Assembly: GCF_938045405.1 (NCBI RefSeq)
Contig: NZ_CALIMW010000200.1
Span: forward strand, 1 to 12,595
Source of the DNA: an uncultured Campylobacter sp.
Lineage (GTDB): Bacteria > Campylobacterota > Campylobacteria > Campylobacterales > Campylobacteraceae
Direction: 5' to 3'
Length of the DNA: 12,595 nt
Part shown: piece by piece, positions 7,165 to 12,595 of the stretch
Numbering within the stretch: the first letter of the stretch is position 1
How the letters are laid out: each line of letters opens with the position of its first letter
Notes under the pieces: generated by a model
Databases searched by the model: none
Seen by the model: only the letters and a program-made list of their open reading frames with translations
Told to the model about the DNA's origin: nothing
Program-made: the position numbers and the translations under genes

Positions 7165-9342
7165 TTAAAATTTAGCGAATTTTAATCTGATGGAATTTAG
7201 CACGACCGTTACGGAGCTAAAGCACATCGCCGCGGCGCCGTACATCGGCTTTAGAAGCACACCAAGCGCTGGATATAGCGCGCCTGCTGCGATCGGGATA
7301 CATACGGCGTTGTAAAACAGCGCCCAGAAGAGGTTTTGCTTGATCGTCCGCATGGCGGCGCCGCTTAGGCGAAATAGATATAGCACGCTTTCAAGGTCGT
7401 TTTTTATAAAAATCACGTCGCCCGCGCCCTTGGCTACGTCGCTGCCGCCGTTCATCGCTACGCCGATGCTAGCGGCTTTTAAGCTCGGCGCGTCATTGAC
7501 GCCGTCGCCCACGAAAAGCACCCGCTTGCCCTTATCCGTCAGGGATTTAATGAACTCATATTTGCCGCTTGGAAGCACTCCGCTTCTTACCTCGTCGATG
7601 CCGAGGCTGCGAGCGACGAAATTTGCCGTTTTGGCGTTATCGCCCGTTAGCATGACGGTTTTTACGCCGCTTTTTTGCAGCGCCTGTACGACGCCGCGCG
7701 CTTCGGCCCTGATCTCGTCGCTAAATGCGATAAAGCCCGCGTACGAGCCGCCTATCGCGCAGTAAACGACGCCGAAGCCCTTGTCTAAAAGCTCCTCCGC
7801 TTCTACTTCGACGCCCGCATCCACGCCGCGCTCGCGCAGAAAGCCCGCGCTGCCGCAAAGAATTTCGCCGGTGGGATTTTTAGCGACGATGCCTTTTCCC
7901 GCGATGCTTTCGAACTCGCCGTTAAATTTAGAAATTTCGCCGAATTTCAACTCGGCAAATTTTACGATCGCCTTTGAGATCGGATGCTCGCTAAGCTTTT
8001 GCGCGCTTGCCAGAGCGTAGAGATCTTGGGCGCTCAGATCGCTGAAGCTTACCGAAATTTCGCCCTTGCTAAGCGTGCCTGTTTTATCAAAAACCGCGAC
8101 GTCCGCGCCTTTTAAAATTTCTAAAATTTCGGGATTTTTTATTAAAATTCCAGCCTTTGCGGCGTTCGAGATCGCGCAAACGATCGCAATCGGCGTCGCA
8201 AGCCCTAGCGCGCACGGGCAGGAGATGATAAGCACGCAGATAGCGGCGGATGCGGCATATGAGAGCCGCCCGTCAAGCGCCATCCACGCTATAAAGCTAA
8301 CAAGCGCGATCAAAATCACCGCGGGCACGAAGATATTTGAAATTTTATCGGCAAAGCGCGCGATCGGCATCTTTTTGTTGCCCGCCTCGTTTAGCAGATT
8401 TTTAATCTCGGCAAGCAGCGTCTGATGCGAAAATTTCGTCACCTTCACGTAGATGACGCCGTCAGTGCTGACGCAGCCTGCGTTTACCTCATCGCCTACG
8501 CCTTTATAAACCGCCAAGCTCTCGCCGCTGATAAGCGAAGCGTCTATCTGCGCGCCGCCTTCTACGATAAGCCCGTCGCAAGGGATGCGCGAGCCGTTTT
8601 TTACTAGCACCTTATCGCCCGGCTTTAGCGCTTCTGCGCGCACTTCGGCTATCGTGCCGTCGTCTTTGATCAAAAGCGCGGTTTTAGGGCTTAAATCGAT
8701 TAACCCCTTGATGTAGTCGTTCGCCTTCATCTTGCTGCGCTCCTCGAGGTATTTGCCGAGCGAGATAAAGGCGATTATCATCGAGGCGGAGGAAAAATAA
8801 AGATTGGTAAATTCGTTCTGCGCGCCGTGCGTATAGACCCACGCCGCGGCCGTTAGCGAATAGGCAAACGCAAAAAAGCTTCCCATCGCCACGAGTACGT
8901 TCATATCGAAGCTTCTGTTTTTCAGCGAGCCGTAAGCGTGATAAAAGAAGTTCTTGCCGCAGTAAAACAGGCTCACGCACGCCATCGTCGCGCAAAGCAT
9001 CGCCTTTGGAACGAAGCTTAAAAACCCGCTCATCTCCACCGCCATTACCGCCGCGGCTAAAATGAGAGCGAGGATTAGCCTAAATAGCGCCGCTTTGAGG
9101 TTGCGTCGCTTTTTACGCTCCAAATCCTCGTAATCGACGGCGATGTCGTAGCCTAGCTTTTTGATCTTGGCTTTTAGCGTCTCCTCAAGCGCCGGATCAG
9201 CAAGTACGAACTCGCCGCTGCCGTTTGCGAAATTTACGTGCGCCTCCTGCACCCCCTCGATCTTGCGACTTACCCGCTCGATCGCATTGGAGCAGTTTAC
9301 GCAGCTCATCCCGACGATATTTAGAGTGATTTTGCTTGACAT
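7165..9342 (-). CDS. copA: Copper-exporting P1B-type ATPase CopA
   Basis: Predicted inner-membrane pump that uses ATP to expel Cu+ from the cytoplasm. The 725-residue product has one N-terminal HMA domain (about 1-70) with GMSCVNC (C14, C17). It also has the actuator loop SGES (272-275, where TGES is usual), the membrane metal site CPC at 375-377, the phosphorylation motif DKTGT with D419, the P1B-type HP pair at 453-454 in SEHP, TGDN at 566-569, and GDGVNDAP at 612-619. YN at 677-678 and MCFSS at 706-710 are the other two metal-site motifs that mark Cu+ (P1B-1) pumps rather than Zn/Cd pumps. Length and domain order are normal. copZ ends 3 bases upstream; no clear SD precedes this ATG, so translation is probably coupled to copZ. 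Confidence 0.96.
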   Translation of the reverse strand: MSSKITLNIVGMSCVNCSNAIERVSRKIEGVQEAHVNFANGSGEFVLADPALEETLKAKIKKLGYDIAVDYEDLERKKRRNLKAALFRLILALILAAAVMAVEMSGFLSFVPKAMLCATMACVSLFYCGKNFFYHAYGSLKNRSFDMNVLVAMGSFFAFAYSLTAAAWVYTHGAQNEFTNLYFSSASMIIAFISLGKYLEERSKMKANDYIKGLIDLSPKTALLIKDDGTIAEVRAEALKPGDKVLVKNGSRIPCDGLIVEGGAQIDASLISGESLAVYKGVGDEVNAGCVSTDGVIYVKVTKFSHQTLLAEIKNLLNEAGNKKMPIARFADKISNIFVPAVILIALVSFIAWMALDGRLSYAASAAICVLIISCPCALGLATPIAIVCAISNAAKAGILIKNPEILEILKGADVAVFDKTGTLSKGEISVSFSDLSAQDLYALASAQKLSEHPISKAIVKFAELKFGEISKFNGEFESIAGKGIVAKNPTGEILCGSAGFLRERGVDAGVEVEAEELLDKGFGVVYCAIGGSYAGFIAFSDEIRAEARGVVQALQKSGVKTVMLTGDNAKTANFVARSLGIDEVRSGVLPSGKYEFIKSLTDKGKRVLFVGDGVNDAPSLKAASIGVAMNGGSDVAKGAGDVIFIKNDLESVLYLFRLSGAAMRTIKQNLFWALFYNAVCIPIAAGALYPALGVLLKPMYGAAAMCFSSVTVVLNSIRLKFAKF

Positions 9343-9345
9343 CCG

Positions 9346-9570
9346 TTAGTTTTCGCAGGACAGCTTTTCTACGACGCTAAAGCCCAAATCGTCCATCTCC
9401 TCTTTAAATTTAGCCTCGTCGCGCGGATCTAAGCTTAAACTCACCACTCCGCTTGCCACGTCCACCTCGATCTCGCCGAAATCGTCCTTAAGCGCGTTTT
9501 TGATCGTCCTCGCGCAGTTTTCGCAGTGGATATTTTGCGCCTTAAATTTTACGCTTTGTTTCAAAGCCAT
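9346..9570 (-). CDS. copZ: Copper chaperone CopZ (HMA domain protein)
   Basis: A small cytoplasmic heavy-metal-associated protein that would bind Cu+ and deliver it to CopA. Its 74 residues form a single ferredoxin-like HMA domain. IHCENCARTI carries the metal-binding pair C16 and C19, and the later VDVASGVVSLSLD and LGFSVVEKL fit strands 2-4 of the fold. A His before the first Cys replaces the Met or Thr common in bacterial copper chaperones, so specificity for copper rests mainly on linkage to copA. GGAGAG lies close upstream of the ATG. First gene of the copZ-copA operon, divergent from yebC. Confidence 0.9.
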   Translation of the reverse strand: MALKQSVKFKAQNIHCENCARTIKNALKDDFGEIEVDVASGVVSLSLDPRDEAKFKEEMDDLGFSVVEKLSCEN

Positions 9571-9600
9571 GGGTCTCTCCTTTGGATTAAAATTTCAAAA

Positions 9601-9606
9601 CTTATA
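9601..9606 (-). promoter_or_regulatory. Probable -10 box of copZ-copA
   Basis: TATAAG on the minus strand, after AATTTATTAAAAAGTAG and about 30 bases upstream of the copZ ATG. No CueR-type dyad (CCTTCC...GGAAGG) is visible around it, so copper control, if any, would use another regulator or site. Confidence 0.4.
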
Positions 9607-9663
9607 CTACTTTTTAATAAATTTTATTTCAACGCCCGCTCCTGAAATTTAAGGGTTTTTCGT

Positions 9664-9669
9664 TATAAT
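9664..9669 (+). promoter_or_regulatory. Probable -10 box of the yebC-ppiB-acpS cluster
   Basis: Perfect TATAAT preceded by GGGTTTTTCGT, 33 bases before the yebC ATG, which itself has AAGGA (9693-9697) at good spacing. The T-run upstream and the absence of a -35 hexamer are typical of Campylobacter sigma-70 promoters. Confidence 0.6.
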
Positions 9670-9702
9670 CACCCGTTTTAAATTTAAGCTTTAAGGAATT
9701 TT

Positions 9703-10437
9703 ATGGGACGAGCTTTTGAATACAGACGCGCTTCAAAAGAAGCTAGATGGGGGAAGATGAGCAAACTTTTCCCAAAACTGGGCAAGGCCATAACGATGGC
9801 TGCGAAAGAGGGCGGCGAAGATCCGCTGATGAACTCCAAACTGCGCGCCGCGATCGCCACGGCAAAGGCGCAAAATATGCCCAAAGATAACATTGACGCG
9901 GCTATCAAGCGCGCAAGCGGCAAGGATAGCGCCGATATCAAAACGATCTTTTACGACGGCAAGGCGCCCCACGGCGCACTTCTCATAATCGAATGCGCCA
10001 CCGACAACCCAACCCGCACCGTCGCGAACGTAAAGTCGATTTTAAACAAAGCTAAGGGCGAGTTTTTGCCGAGCGGCAGTTTAAAATTTATGTTTTCGCA
10101 CAAGGCCGTTTTTGAGACCAAGCTGCTGAGCCGCGACATTGAGGAGCTGGAGCTTGAGCTCATCGACTTCGGTCTTAGCGAGCTTGAGATCAATGAGTTT
10201 GAAAACGACAAGGGAGAGCTCGAAAAGACGCTTCTAATCTACGGCGAATACGAAAGCTTCGGCACTCTAAACGAAGGTATCGAAAAGATAGGGCTTGAGA
10301 TCATCAGCGCAAGCTTAAAATTCGTCGCCAACGAAAAGCACGAATTTAGCGAGGATCAGCTGGGCGACATAGACGCGCTAATAGAGCGGCTGGAGGATGA
10401 CGACGACGTGCAGGCAGTTTACACCAACATCGCATAG
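9703..10437 (+). CDS. yebC: YebC/PmpR (TACO1) family protein
   Basis: Full-length member of the YebC family, 244 residues. Members have been described as DNA-binding regulators (PmpR), and more recent work links the family to ribosomes translating difficult, proline-rich stretches; which applies here cannot be read from the sequence. Hallmarks: N-terminal MGRAFEYRRASKEARWGKMS and KLFPKLGKAITMAAKEGG, then AIATAKAQNMPKDNIDAAIK and the central IIECATDNPTRTVANVKSIL. The acidic C-terminus ends LIERLEDDDDVQAVYTNIA. The ATG is backed by AAGGA and TATAAT. ppiB follows after 9 bases, so the two genes are almost certainly cotranscribed. Confidence 0.94.
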   Translation: MGRAFEYRRASKEARWGKMSKLFPKLGKAITMAAKEGGEDPLMNSKLRAAIATAKAQNMPKDNIDAAIKRASGKDSADIKTIFYDGKAPHGALLIIECATDNPTRTVANVKSILNKAKGEFLPSGSLKFMFSHKAVFETKLLSRDIEELELELIDFGLSELEINEFENDKGELEKTLLIYGEYESFGTLNEGIEKIGLEIISASLKFVANEKHEFSEDQLGDIDALIERLEDDDDVQAVYTNIA

Positions 10438-10446
10438 GAGAAAAAA

Positions 10447-10941
10447 ATGGAAAGCTTAAAAATTTACGACATCGACGCAGCGGCTTTGGCGCGCGATAAA
10501 TACGCCGTTATCAAAACCGAAAAGGGCGATATGAAGCTGGAGCTTTTCGGTGACGAAGCTCCGCAGGCGGTTACGAATTTCGCTAGCCTCGCGCGCAGCG
10601 GGTTTTACAAGGGGCTAAATTTTCACCGCGTAATTCCAAATTTCGTAATTCAAGGCGGCTGCCCGCGCGGCACCGGCACGGGAGGTCCCGGCTGGCGCAT
10701 AAAGTGCGAATGCGACCGCCAAAAGCACAAGCACGTACGCGGCGCGCTATCGATGGCGCACGCGGGGCGCGATACGGGCGGGAGTCAGTTTTTCGTCTGC
10801 CACAGCGCGCAGCCGCACCTAGACGGCGTGCACACGGTGTTTGGACAAATCGTGGATCAGCCTAGCCTAGCGGTTTTGGACGCGATCAGACAGGGCGATA
10901 AGATCATCGACATCGAGATTAAAGAGAGCCTGCAATCGTGA
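10447..10941 (+). CDS. ppiB: Cyclophilin-type peptidyl-prolyl cis-trans isomerase, cytoplasmic
   Basis: Predicted isomerase of X-Pro peptide bonds, helping protein folding. At 164 residues and without a signal peptide it matches the length of E. coli PpiB, the cytoplasmic form. Active-site signatures: FHR (59-61), QGG (69-71), GSQFF (112-116) and LDGVHTVFG (125-133), where His129 occupies a conserved active-site position. The 20 residues before the cyclophilin domain (MESLKIYDIDAAALARDKYA) form a short extension. AGGAG from the end of yebC (gap 9 bases) serves as SD, arguing for an operon. acpS starts 28 bases after the stop. Confidence 0.93.
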   Translation: MESLKIYDIDAAALARDKYAVIKTEKGDMKLELFGDEAPQAVTNFASLARSGFYKGLNFHRVIPNFVIQGGCPRGTGTGGPGWRIKCECDRQKHKHVRGALSMAHAGRDTGGSQFFVCHSAQPHLDGVHTVFGQIVDQPSLAVLDAIRQGDKIIDIEIKESLQS

Positions 10942-10969
10942 TTAAATTTAAACCGCGGGGCGCCAGGCT

Positions 10970-11341
10970 GTGATAAAGATCGGCACGGACATAACCGCGG
11001 TGCGCAGGATCGCGGCACTGCGCGTAAAATACGGCGCGAAATTTCTAAAGCGCATTTTAAAAAAATCCGAACGCTCCTCCGCGCTGCGCGACGAAAGTAT
11101 CGCGGGCATCTATGCCGCCAAAGAGGCGCTTAGCAAGGCGCTAGGCACCGGCATCGGCGCGGAATTCGGCTTCAAAGACGCCAAAATTTACAAAGACGCC
11201 CTGGGCGCGCCGCATCTAAAAATCCGTAAAAAAATCCGTAAAAAATTTCATATCGAATCCGCAAGCCTTAGCATCACGCACGATGTAAACGTCGCAATCG
11301 CCGTAGTCGCACTAAAACTTAATAAGCCACGCTCAAAGTAA
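10970..11341 (+). CDS. acpS: Holo-[acyl-carrier-protein] synthase AcpS
   Basis: Predicted transferase that moves the 4'-phosphopantetheine arm of CoA onto apo-ACP, needed for fatty acid synthesis. The 123-residue product shows the family motifs: KIGTDITAV with Mg2+ ligand D7, FLKRILKKSE, and IAGIYAAKEALSKALGTGIG with the second ligand E52. SLSITHDVNVAIAVVAL closes the domain with the conserved His104. Start is GTG; an in-frame ATG is absent nearby and the family N-terminus begins exactly here. The SD is weak (GGGG 9 bases upstream, or AGG nearly adjacent), so reinitiation after ppiB is likely. Odd point: residues KIRKKIRK come from two identical 12-base units (11218-11241). Confidence 0.92.
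   Translation: MIKIGTDITAVRRIAALRVKYGAKFLKRILKKSERSSALRDESIAGIYAAKEALSKALGTGIGAEFGFKDAKIYKDALGAPHLKIRKKIRKKFHIESASLSITHDVNVAIAVVALKLNKPRSK
11218..11241 (+). repeat. 12-base tandem duplication inside acpS
   Basis: The unit AAAAATCCGTAA occurs twice head to tail (11218-11229 and 11230-11241), adding a second KIRK tetrapeptide. The reading frame is kept. The site lies between the PHL strand and the SLSITHD segment, a region of variable length in AcpS. Confidence 0.8.
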
Positions 11342-11730
11342 CGAAGTGAAGCGGCGCGACAGCAAGAACTCCGCGTAAATTCTACATAAATTTTGCACGA
11401 CGAAATTTATGAAGTTAGGCGCAGATTTTGCAGAGTAGTATTTCGCGGCGCAGTACGCGATGCGGTAGCAAACTTTGACTATCTCAAATTTTATATTTGC
11501 TGACTTAAAATTCTACATTCATGGATGAAATTTTAGAGCACAAAATTTACCGCAACGAAATTTTGAAATTTCACCGCGCCGCAGAATTTTGATTTAAATT
11601 TGAGGCACGGAATTTTATAGCGTCACGATACGCGACGGCGCAACTCAAAAGGTAGAATTTCAACCTGAATTTTAGAAGCAGAAAGATAGATTTTCGGTTT
11701 AAAATTTGCTGCGAAATTGCGCTTTGAAAT

Positions 11731-12035
11731 TTAAAGCAGATGCAAAGTCTGCTCCGCCCAATCTATCGCATCATCAAGGATTAAGCGGAAGTTCATGAGC
11801 CAATGAAACACGCGCGGCAGTGTCTGTTCGTCGTGCTTATCTTAAACAAGAGCTTTTGCGCCGTACTTATGCCGAATACCGCAGATAGCGGGGCGTTCTC
11901 TTTTGCTATGTACAAAAAATGGAGGCGAGCTTGCGTAGCTACATTTACCGCTTAGTCTGCCGCCAACTTGAGCACACACAGATAAGCGACGTACCCGCAG
12001 AAGCGAGTGATCAAATTTACGCGGCGAAATTTAAA
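11731..12035 (-). pseudogene. Possible coding remnant, unidentified
   Basis: The minus-strand frame reads from about 12033 down to a stop at 11731 with a single interruption, TAA at 11842-11844. Before the stop it gives SKRERPAICGIRHKYGAKAL; after it, DKHDEQTLPRVFHWLMNFRL and ILDDAIDWAEQTLHLL. The second part looks like the C-terminus of a folded protein (Trp, His and acidic residues, hydrophobic spacing) and the local texture differs from the flanking AAATTT-rich spacer. There is no clear start or SD, and I do not recognise a family. A plus-strand frame over the same DNA (11799-12077, one internal TAG at 11886) is also peptide-like, so strand and coding status are both uncertain. Confidence 0.2.
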
Positions 12036-12055
12036 GATGAAATTCCGCGGGCTGT

Positions 12056-12073
12056 AAATTTAGCGCTAAATTT
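12056..12073. repeat. 18-base perfect palindrome
   Basis: AAATTTAGCGCTAAATTT is its own reverse complement. It lies in the gene-poor region and directly abuts a second inverted repeat. It could be a binding site or part of the AT-rich repeat family; nothing nearby shows a function. Confidence 0.7.
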
Positions 12074-12104
12074 TTAAAATTTCACGGCGGCTCAAATTTT
12101 AAAA
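12072..12104. repeat. Inverted repeat with 11-base arms
   Basis: TTTTAAAATTT (12072-12082) and AAATTTTAAAA (12094-12104) are perfect inverted copies around an 11-base GC-rich loop, CACGGCGGCTC. Same arm sequence as the palindrome in the nhaC leader (4804-4847). Confidence 0.65.
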
Positions 12105-12482
12105 TTCCATGCAAAGCGGATTTAAAATTTTAAGCCGGCAAGCCCGTGAGGATAAATTTAGCCGCCAAGAAGTTTGCAAAGCCTCCGCAAAAAGAAATTT
12201 TATTTCGGTGCGGCGCCGCAAAATTTTCAATTGTTCGTATTTTAGCGGCAGGTTTACGCGGTTTATGTTTTCGCGCGAGGTAAATTTTCAATTCTCTATA
12301 TTTTGGTCGTTTTAAGACTGCGCCCAAAGCCACTCTATATTTAGGGCCGCGTAAATTTAAATCGTTAGCGCCAAGCTACGATTAAATTTCAAGCGCAAAG
12401 CGCGGTCGCAGCGCTAGCTTACATCAAAACGCCTAAAACTACGACTAAAATTCCAAGCCGCGACCGAATCTTACGCGCAATG

Positions 12483-12504
12483 AAAGGCGGATTATTCCGC
12501 CTTT
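12483..12504. terminator. Bidirectional intrinsic terminator at the end of the DAHP synthase gene
   Basis: AAAGGCGGA (12483-12491) and TCCGCCTTT (12496-12504) form a perfect 9-base stem with a 4-base loop. On the plus strand the stem runs into six T (12502-12507); on the minus strand the T run is only three, within the stem. The stop codon of the minus-strand gene (12492-12494) sits in the loop. It would also stop plus-strand transcription coming from acpS and the spacer. Confidence 0.7.
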
Positions 12505-12595
12505 TTTAGATTATCGGCGAGCAAAAACGCAAGCTCTAGTGCCTGATCTGCGTTTAGGCGCGGATCGCACTGCGTTTCATAGCGCTGTTTTAGCG
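12492..12595 (-). CDS. Class II 3-deoxy-7-phosphoheptulonate (DAHP) synthase, C-terminal fragment
   Basis: Only the last 33 residues are in the window; the gene continues past the right edge. The fragment reads LKQRYETQCDPRLNADQALE then LAFLLADNLKKAE. RYxTxCDPRLNxxQALELAF is the characteristic C-terminus of class II (plant-type) DAHP synthases, the enzyme condensing phosphoenolpyruvate with erythrose 4-phosphate at the entry of the shikimate pathway. Campylobacter uses this class. The stop codon is inside the terminator hairpin loop. Gene naming varies (aroF/aroG), so no symbol is given. Confidence 0.8.
   Translation of the reverse strand, partial: LKQRYETQCDPRLNADQALELAFLLADNLKKAE

Larger units (their letters stand above)
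11342..12491. other. Gene-poor, repeat-rich intergenic region of about 1.15 kb
   Basis: No convincing gene. 11342-11730 is made of AAATTT / GAATTTT words with small inverted repeats, such as CATAAATTT / AAATTTATG at 11385-11411. 11731-12050 has fewer of these words and may hold a gene remnant, listed separately. 12050-12110 contains strong AT palindromes. 12110-12335 has two overlapping short frames on opposite strands, both composed of the repeat words. 12376-12394 and 12439-12458 form an imperfect direct repeat (CTACGAYTAAA...CCAAGC-like), and AAATTTTCAATT occurs at 12221-12232 and 12282-12293. No tRNA or CRISPR structure was seen. Confidence 0.6.

Noticed and set aside
7165..7185. TTAAAATT / AATTTTAA hairpin at the copA stop as a terminator
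   Set aside because: Stem is entirely A/T with no T-run; an AT-rich end codon stretch explains it.
7340..8607. Several plus-strand frames of 60-141 codons across copA
   Set aside because: They lie fully inside the copA coding sequence on the opposite strand and encode no recognisable domain; these are shadows of a GC-rich gene.
11521..11592. 23-residue frame starting MDEILEHK
   Set aside because: No ribosome site; composed of GAAATTTT / AAATTTCACCGC spacer words.
12109..12333. Two overlapping short frames on opposite strands
   Set aside because: Both are translations of the AAATTT-type repeat words, without SD or family resemblance.

Overview
The window looks like a chromosomal segment of a Campylobacter, probably one of the relatively GC-rich oral species such as the C. 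gracilis / C. rectus / C. showae group. This rests on the families present, the TATAAT-only style of promoter, and the pervasive AAATTT / AATTTT words in and between genes. The species guess is inference; no rRNA or other decisive marker is present.

Left part (1-4847), all on the minus strand: nhaC (Na+/H+ antiporter) overlaps trmA (tRNA m5U54 methyltransferase) by ATGA, and ilvA (threonine ammonia-lyase with a C-terminal ACT domain) follows behind its own TATAAT box. TrmA is about 145 residues longer than usual. The extra length is a low-complexity, roughly 5-residue-periodic insertion just before the SAM-binding motif, built from the same GCAAAATTCCGC-type words that fill the intergenic DNA. 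A long near-palindrome lies in the nhaC leader.

Middle (4848-7164): a gene-poor spacer that holds a block with peptide-like reading frames on the minus strand, which I associate with short hypothetical proteins scattered in oral Campylobacter genomes. It is followed by an exported ankyrin-repeat protein whose start should be moved 18 bases downstream, and then by a repeat-rich spacer.

Copper module (7165-9570, minus): copZ (74-residue HMA chaperone) and copA (Cu+ P1B-ATPase) are 3 bases apart and form an operon. Divergent from it, behind a clear TATAAT, is a plus-strand cluster: yebC (YebC/PmpR/TACO1 family), ppiB (cytoplasmic cyclophilin) and acpS (holo-ACP synthase, GTG start).

Right part (11342-12595): about 1.15 kb without a convincing gene, full of AT-rich palindromes and imperfect repeats, with one stretch (11731-12077) of different texture that may be a gene remnant. 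The window ends in the C-terminus of a class II DAHP synthase (minus), whose stop codon lies in the loop of a GC-rich terminator-like hairpin.

I see no CRISPR array, rRNA, tRNA, intact insertion sequence or defence system. The most unusual things are the repeat-built insertion in TrmA and the possibly dispersed block at 5063-5164.
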